Below are positions 58,331-64,000 of a stretch of 64,000 nucleotides of DNA, one piece after another; position 1 is the stretch's first letter; each line of letters opens with the position of its first letter. Position numbers and translations under genes: made by a program. The notes under the pieces are model-generated. The model was not told the origin of the DNA. It made no database searches and saw nothing but the letters and a program-made list of their open reading frames with translations. This stretch comes from Fusarium oxysporum f. sp. lycopersici 4287 (Eukaryota > Ascomycota > Sordariomycetes > Hypocreales > Nectriaceae): positions 1-64,000 of the forward strand of contig NC_030998.1 of assembly GCF_000149955.1 (NCBI RefSeq), written 5' to 3'.

Positions 58331-58722
58331 TGAGAGAAGAAAGATAGACCCGTATAGATGTATGAATCTTTATTCTATCATTCAATGAGATCCACCTTGC
58401 CGAGATGTTCATAACAGTGATACAAATTGAACTTGATGTCTCATATTGACCCATGTACAGACGTTTTGTCCCTATATCATCTTGAACAGAGTCAGAGTTG
58501 TTAATGGCCAGAATGCGATATACAAAGACTCAATATTCGTAGCACGTCGCGGTCTCAATGTTGTTAAGAGCTCTGCTCTGTGTGATAACTCTAACCTTGC
58601 TATTTATAACATCTAACTCTTACGCAAGTAATGGCACATATGAAAGTTGCTACTGGCTTAGAGATATAGGTTTAATTTGCGACCGCCGCTAGGTAAGTAT
58701 AAGAGTGGATGTTGCTCAATGT
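58331..58722. other. convergent intergenic region
   Basis: Between the 3' ends of the methyltransferase and the DAHP synthase. AT-rich, no frame of interest. Confidence 0.4.
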
Positions 58723-60109
58723 TCAACCAAAGTTCTTCACAAACTCGGCGAAGCGTTGCACCAGATCCAACGCCTGCTCGCCCGACAACCTAGGGTCACA
58801 TAACGACTCGTAGCAAGCCTTCAAACCTCCCTCGTTCTCGCAGGATGGACCACCTAAGCATTCTGTGACATCGTCTCCCGTTTGCTCCAGATGGATACCC
58901 CCCAAATGACTCCCAAGACTCCGATGAGCAGCATATGTCTCCTCAAGCTCAGCCAACAGGTCTTCAACCCTCCTAGTCTTGGTTCCATCTGGCGTAGTGA
59001 ATGTGTTACCGTGGCACGGGTCACACATCCAAATCGGTAGATGGCCACTGAGCTGCACTGCTCTGATGATGGCAGGAAGTACCTGTCCGACCCTACCATG
59101 TCCCATGCGAGTGATAATGGTGACCTTGCCATACTGTGCAGTATCGGGAGCCAGGGTGTCAAGGAGGGCAATAACGTCTGCTGCTGTGGCTGTTGGACCG
59201 ATTTTGACGCCGATAGGGTTTCGCAGTCCACGAGCGTACTCAACATGGGCGCCATCAAGTTGACGAGTTCGCTCACCCAGCCAGATTGATGTTGCTGACA
59301 GGTTATAGGACTCATGTGTAAGAGCAGATTCATAGGGGAGATGAAGTGCCTCGTGCGACGTGTAAAGATGACACTTGTTGAATGCCTTCCCAGGTACTGA
59401 ATTCGCCAACCCAGTGACATGACGGATGCTGTTTTGCGTCGCAGCGGCATAGAAGTAACCCAACATGAGCCGCTTTGGGTCTGGATTTCTATCCTCGAGT
59501 CCCTCAGAGTTGATTATGTGGCCTCGGAATGCGTGCACCTTGTCGCCATTTGGGAGCACCTCGAGGGGGTTTGACCTTGGCTTGGCGTATTGTCCTGCAA
59601 TACGTCCGAGTGGTATGACAGGCTTTCCTATCGCATCTTCGAGTATCTGGCTCTGCTGATGGAGCAGGTCAACCTTGCGATGGATGATATCATGCTGTAT
59701 ATCGTGGAAGCTCTCTGCACAGTCTCCTCCTTGGATGATGAAGCCACGACCCAGAGCAACATGGTAGAAGCGCACACGAGCCTGCTCTATCTCTAAGCGA
59801 CTAACAAGAGGCGGCAGTTGCTTGAGTGATGCACATACATCCTCCAGGGCATTGGTATCATTGTACTCTACGGCCTGAGCAGCGTACTTTGACCGCCATG
59901 AGTCTGGCGTCCAATGGATGGCCCCATTGCCATTCGTCGTGATTTCCTTGACTAACGCTGAAGCTGCGGACTTTCGGTTCCGGTAACCGGCAGAAAGCCG
60001 GAGGTTGTATGTCTAATCAAGGTATCTTAGCAGCGGCAACGGGTAGGAGTTGGTTCCTGGGTAAAGATTTTACCGGTATCTCAACATGCATCGCGGGTGT
60101 ATGTAACAT
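58723..60109 (-). CDS. class II (AroA-II, plant-type) DAHP synthase
   Basis: Catalyses the first shikimate step, phosphoenolpyruvate + erythrose 4-phosphate to DAHP. Start ATG 60109 begins a 12-codon first exon; an intron at 60073-60013 (GTAAAA to ATTAG, in phase) joins it to exon 2, giving about 441 residues, close to the class II norm. Signatures: WTPDSWRSKYAAQAVEYND, then GRGFIIQGGDCAESF with the metal-binding Cys, AGQYAKPRSNP, ERTRQLDGAHVEYARGLRNP and PIGVKIGPT, ITRMGHGRV, WMCDPCHGNT (usually DPMHGN) and GGIHLEQTGDDVTECLGG. All catalytic blocks are present. Ascomycetes mostly use class I (Aro3/Aro4-type) enzymes, with a class II isozyme in some, so a copy beside PABA synthase and tailoring genes suggests a dedicated precursor supply for this cluster. 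Confidence 0.93.
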
Positions 60110-60971
60110 GTCCCGTAGTGGTTGCCACTTGTCCAATTGTGCGACGGTTGTTTATCAATGGATTACTTAAAGATTGTATGAGTCTCTGAGTGAAAAATAT
60201 ATCGGCATAAGGTCGAAGAGACAAGTGATTTCTGAAGATATCGCTGATCTCAATAATTACGCATAAGAAATAAATAAAGGAGTCTCTTTCTAAATGTAAT
60301 CAACCAGAGATCTTCCTGGCATACACTCGGCTTGGGTTTCGGTCAATAGCAGCGAGCAGAAACGAGCCTCAATCGTAGGCCTACAATGTCACGATTTTGC
60401 GTGATTTTGCCATGAGTTGTTGTGTTCCCAGTTCGTGCCAGTTACATTCCGCTGCTGACCAAAACGTGCCTTGCAAGACGTGGGGGCTTCCTGTAGGATG
60501 CTATCGTGGCAAACAGACTATGCTAGAGGCCCCGATCCGCTAATGCAAGGCCTGGAGGAGAGTTTCTGCGGGTCGGAGTTGGAACTGCATCGATGTGGCA
60601 GACCGAATCGTTGGGGAGGTGTTGCTCGGACATAATTGACCATGGCACTTGGCCAGAAATACGGCTGCATATGCACGTCGAGTCACAATCCTGGCCAACG
60701 CTTTCTTCAGACGTGAGAGGGATTGTATGCAGGCGGCATAGTGAGCTGGGCGGGCGAGGTTTGCGTTACAGGAACTGCCTTCCATTTCGTACTAAAAATG
60801 TCCTTGCTGGGTTTGACCAAGAGTAGTGAACTAAGTATCCATATCACGTGTTCATAGAATATGAATAATAGCATGAGGTTACATTAACGTTAATTGTTTT
60901 CATGTCATGACTTTCACAGATGATATTGAAATACTTAAATAAAGAGGCTATTTAAAAATATCGCTTAAACA
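60110..60971. promoter_or_regulatory. DAHP synthase promoter region
   Basis: No credible gene. TCGGAGTTGG at 60573-60582 matches the right arm and next base of the palindrome at 56883-56905. The last 150 bases are AT-rich, as expected for the 3' end of the oxygenase gene. Confidence 0.45.
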
Positions 60972-62107
60972 TTATGCACTACCTGCTTGAAGCAGAGGAG
61001 CATTAGCTACAGCCTCAGACGTCTCGCGTTGCATATCATCAGTCCAGGTCGTGGTGTTTTGGCCGTTTTTATGCAGATACGCCAATCTCTCCACAACATG
61101 CTTTCCTGCGTAGACTGCGCCATACTTCTGCGGGTTCGCGGCAGTGCAACAAGCCTTGATGGGTTCAACTAAGGCTTCTCGGTTAGGATGGCCAAACCAG
61201 GCAATGGAGTAGCGTGCCGGGATAATGTCAGGAATGTTGCCGTCGGCATCAGCCTTGGGAACCGGCTCCACAACGCGATGCTCGGTAGAGATGAGGATGT
61301 CGTTGAACCAGCGGGACAGCAGATCTCCAACTGTTCTTGGTTAGTCATTTTCATCTTGCATAGAGGAATCTCTCCAGGGTTCGGTAGCTTACCGTTGATA
61401 ATGGCGCATCCGGGAATCGGTGGAGCATCGATGTACTTCCCGTCGGCTCGGCGCACCTGCAGACCCCCACTCTCATCGTTGAAGAGCAGGGTAAGGGTAC
61501 CATAGTCTGTATGTGCCGAGGCCCTGGTCCTTTCTTTGAACGCAGCTCGAGTTGTCTCAGGGTAGTAGATGACACGGAAGAAGTGGTCCTTTTCGTCAAC
61601 ATGGGGCTCAAAGAAGCTCCCGTCGACACCGACTTGCTCTGCTAGAACACGAAGAAGAACAAGGTGGACCTCATGACACTTTTCAAAGAAGAAGTTCATG
61701 TCGTCCCGGAACTCTGGCCAGTTCTCAGGCCACTGATTTGGCCTCGTTGAGTCATTCTCCTTCCCAACATCAAAAGCCTCTTTGAGATCAGAATGACGAG
61801 AATCTCCTGAAGTTCGAGCGGGAGAAAACCATCCATGGAAGCCCTTGGACTCCCCCGTCTCGACCTTTGCCTTTTCTGATACGGGTAGAGCGAAGAACTT
61901 CTTTGCGTGAGAGAAGAGATTCTCTCGAGCAAAATCTGGGATAGAGTGGTTTGACAGGTACACAAATCCAACGTTGACAAAGGCGTCGAAGAGTTTTTGC
62001 TTCTCTTTAATGCTGTCTTCCAGGACTCCTGGCGACCTGGAGATCGAGGGACCAATAATCTTGGCAAAGTCAATGACTGGGAGACTGGCAGTTTCTTTTG
62101 ACGCCAT
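60972..62107 (-). CDS. 2-oxoglutarate/Fe(II) oxygenase, isopenicillin N synthase-like
   Basis: A non-haem iron dioxygenase of the IPNS/flavonol-synthase group, frequent as hydroxylating, desaturating or cyclising enzymes in fungal clusters. Two exons: 62107-61393 and 61330-60972, in phase, give about 357 residues. The N-terminal DIOX_N segment is LPVIDFAKIIG to NVGFVYLSNHSIPD and FFALPVSEKAK. The jelly-roll core has FRVIYYPET, then ASAHTDYGTLTLLFND with the HxD iron ligands, GGLQVR, and in exon 2 ISTEHRVV (distal His) and RYSIAWF (RxS, 2-oxoglutarate carboxylate). All ligands are present, so it should be active. It is divergent from the adenylate-forming enzyme gene and may share its promoter. 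Confidence 0.93.
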
Positions 62108-63004
62108 TTCCAGAGATTGTTTGACAAAAACGAAGTCGTTGTGGTAGAATTGTATGAGAGCTTGGTCGTTTTAGTCTAGACACTGCTGTATCTGTTAAGC
62201 CTTGCTCAAATTCTCAAATTTGGACCTATGACCGATTTATGGATTAAGACTAGAACAATTTCTTAAACACATACTCAATCACCTACTACAAGAGCCTCAT
62301 GCAAGTGTCTGCCGATTCAATTGGAAAGTCGTGTAGGCATCCGTCATTCACAAGCCATGTCTGCTTTTAGGTGGTAGAGACGATCCGGGCCGCATCGGAG
62401 CTGGTACCCTGTCAGCATACCCTGAACCAGTTCAGCACCAGGGAGTACACTGCAATTGTCACGGCGAAGTAGCTATGAACCCTTGGCAAAGTTTATGCAT
62501 ATAACCCGTATATCCATGCAAGTCCGACTAAAACTGCGCTGACTGGTCGCGTCATCGAGGACCCTTATGTCGCGTAGACGCGGAATTTGGGAACGCGAGC
62601 TGCCTATGTGATGCTAGAACCGCCACGTCATGGTTTACGCTAACCTGGGGAAAGGCTAGTTGATCTTCACGAGCCGTTTCGAGATGGTGAGTGATATGCA
62701 TTAGCTCTTACAGGGCTCGGAGCGCGCTGGAAATATACGAGAATAGGAAGTTGGCATCGCAATTGCGTCAATTTCAGTTGCATGTTGAAACACAGTAAGT
62801 AAGTTGTCGGCATGTAATTCTGTTGAAGTGCTTTTCTGCCAGGAAGACGAGATTGTCGAAATGGATGGGGTACATGCCTCACAAGCCAGAGACCAAGGCT
62901 CGTGTGGAAGACCAAAGCAACTTCAATATTTAATGCCTTGATTTGAGATCAATCAGACTTTCTTCACATTTTTAATTCAAGTCACAATCTCCACTATCCC
63001 CAAG
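62108..63004. promoter_or_regulatory. bidirectional promoter, oxygenase / adenylating enzyme
   Basis: A 900-bp interval between two divergent starts. TCGGAG occurs at 62395-62400. No gene is seen; the short frames have no motif. Confidence 0.45.
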
Positions 63005-64000
63005 ATGGTCTTTGAGTCAAAGTTTCCCAAGGTTGACCCGCCGTCCACGGACGTGTTCAACTTCATCTTCAACACTGCTCGAGAGAAGTATTCCAAAGAC
63101 AAAGTCTTATACCGGGTCCACAACACCGGAGAGACTTTAACTTTAGAAGAGCTCGAGAACAAGAGCTTGCGACTGGCTAGCGTTCTTGTCAAAAAATACG
63201 GCATTAAGCCTAATTATGTCATTGCATTTTTAGCCAACAACTCTGTGAGCCATCTTTGCCTTCCTGTCTACGCAGCTGATTTAACTGACATCTAACAGAT
63301 AAATTATCCTATTGCTTTCTTTGCAGCACTAGCAGCTGGAGCTACAATCTCTCCAATTCCTGTTCAGCAAGGACTTGATGCTCTGGCCATCATTCCCAGA
63401 CTCGAACAAGCTGATGCCAAGTTGATCATAACTGACTCAACCCTGGCATCTATCACAAAGCCGGCAGCTGAAGCGTTCAATGGCATTCCTCTGATCAGCC
63501 TCGACGATTCTTCTGAGGGAATCAGCAACGTCGAAGAGCTGCTTGCCGAAGAAGATGAGCTCTTCAATGGCTTCAGGCTCTCCTCCCACGAGGAAACTGA
63601 GAAGCACTATGCTTTCATTTACCGTACCAGTGGTTCATCAGGCAACGTCAAGTCGTTCCTCACAACTCATGCTCACTGGGCAGCCAATCTCCTCACAACC
63701 CGCCTGACCGTACCCTCCGACACAGATCCCGAGAAGGATGTCTGGCTGTCCTCTCTGCCTTTCGCTTATGGAATCAATGCAAAGCTGAACCTCGGTCTGA
63801 ACATCCTTCTTGGTATCCCTGTCATTATTCTCACTCAGCCTTTTGACCAATCTACCTTTCATCTCATCGACAAATATGCCATCACCTTTCTGTTTGTCAC
63901 CCCACCGCTTGCAGCCCAGATCGCAAAGTCGGAGAAGGTCGGGGTCACTTACAAGAGCATCAAATGGCTTCTATCTGCTGGAGCTCCTGTCCATACCAAG
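63005..64000 (+). CDS. 4CL-like adenylate-forming enzyme (5' part, runs off window)
   Basis: A member of the acyl/aryl-CoA ligase superfamily that activates carboxylic acids through an acyl-adenylate. ATG 63005 opens exon 1 to 63244; an intron (GTGAGC to AACAG) joins ANNS to INYPIAFFAALAAGA at 63299, and the frame is then open to the window end, about 310 residues. Seen are YVIAFLANNS, ALAAGATISPIPVQQ, and the P-loop YRTSGSSGNVKSFLTTH, where the usual YTSGTTGxPKG is altered (Arg before TSG, Ser for the final Gly), then SLPFAYGINAKLNLGL and FLFVTPPLAAQIAKS leading into LLSAGAPV. The core A4-like region is normal, but the specificity and CoA or carrier domains lie outside. With a PABA synthase nearby, an aryl acid is a reasonable substrate guess. 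Confidence 0.85.

Overview
The window is a draft assembly (three N gaps) from a filamentous ascomycete. The genes carry short GT-AG introns of about 45-160 nt, and the content is typical of a Fusarium-like Sordariomycete accessory or subtelomeric region: Zn2Cys6 regulators, a HET protein, PDR and MFS transporters, a highly reducing PKS and AT-rich repeat relics. The genus is inferred from content only.

Left part (1-22.2 kb): gene-poor, with AT-rich stretches that look like decayed repeats. Several genes here look broken. An ACS/Dal5-type MFS transporter has one in-frame stop and one 1-bp frameshift. A type-B carboxylesterase has one in-frame TAG. A family-2 glycosyltransferase is interrupted by a gap and stops. 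A chimeric-looking stretch joins glycoside-hydrolase-like and regulator-like fragments. Genes that look intact are a coiled-coil protein, a small secreted protein and a two-exon HET-domain gene.

Right part (22.7-64 kb): a dense run of secondary-metabolism genes. An HR-PKS (KS-AT-DH-MT-KR-ACP, no visible ER, no release domain) is divergent from a LovC-like trans-enoyl reductase. Next come an alpha/beta hydrolase with a Cys at the nucleophile elbow, an AflR-like Zn2Cys6 regulator, a divergent pair of sugar-porter MFS and PDR-type ABC transporters, a fused PabA-PabB aminodeoxychorismate synthase, a C2H2+Zn2Cys6 regulator split by a complete hAT transposon, an unrecognised 632-codon gene, a LaeA-like methyltransferase, a class II DAHP synthase, a 2OG-Fe(II) oxygenase, and the start of a 4CL-like adenylate-forming enzyme that runs off the window.

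How they may work together (inference): DAHP synthase feeds the shikimate pathway and the fused PabAB protein diverts chorismate to 4-amino-4-deoxychorismate or p-aminobenzoate. The adenylating enzyme, methyltransferase and 2OG oxygenase could activate and tailor the aryl unit, and the HR-PKS with its trans-ER supplies a reduced chain. Whether this is one hybrid pathway or two adjacent clusters cannot be settled from sequence alone. A TCGGAG core, once as a perfect inverted repeat, occurs upstream of most of these genes and would fit a shared Zn2Cys6 regulator.
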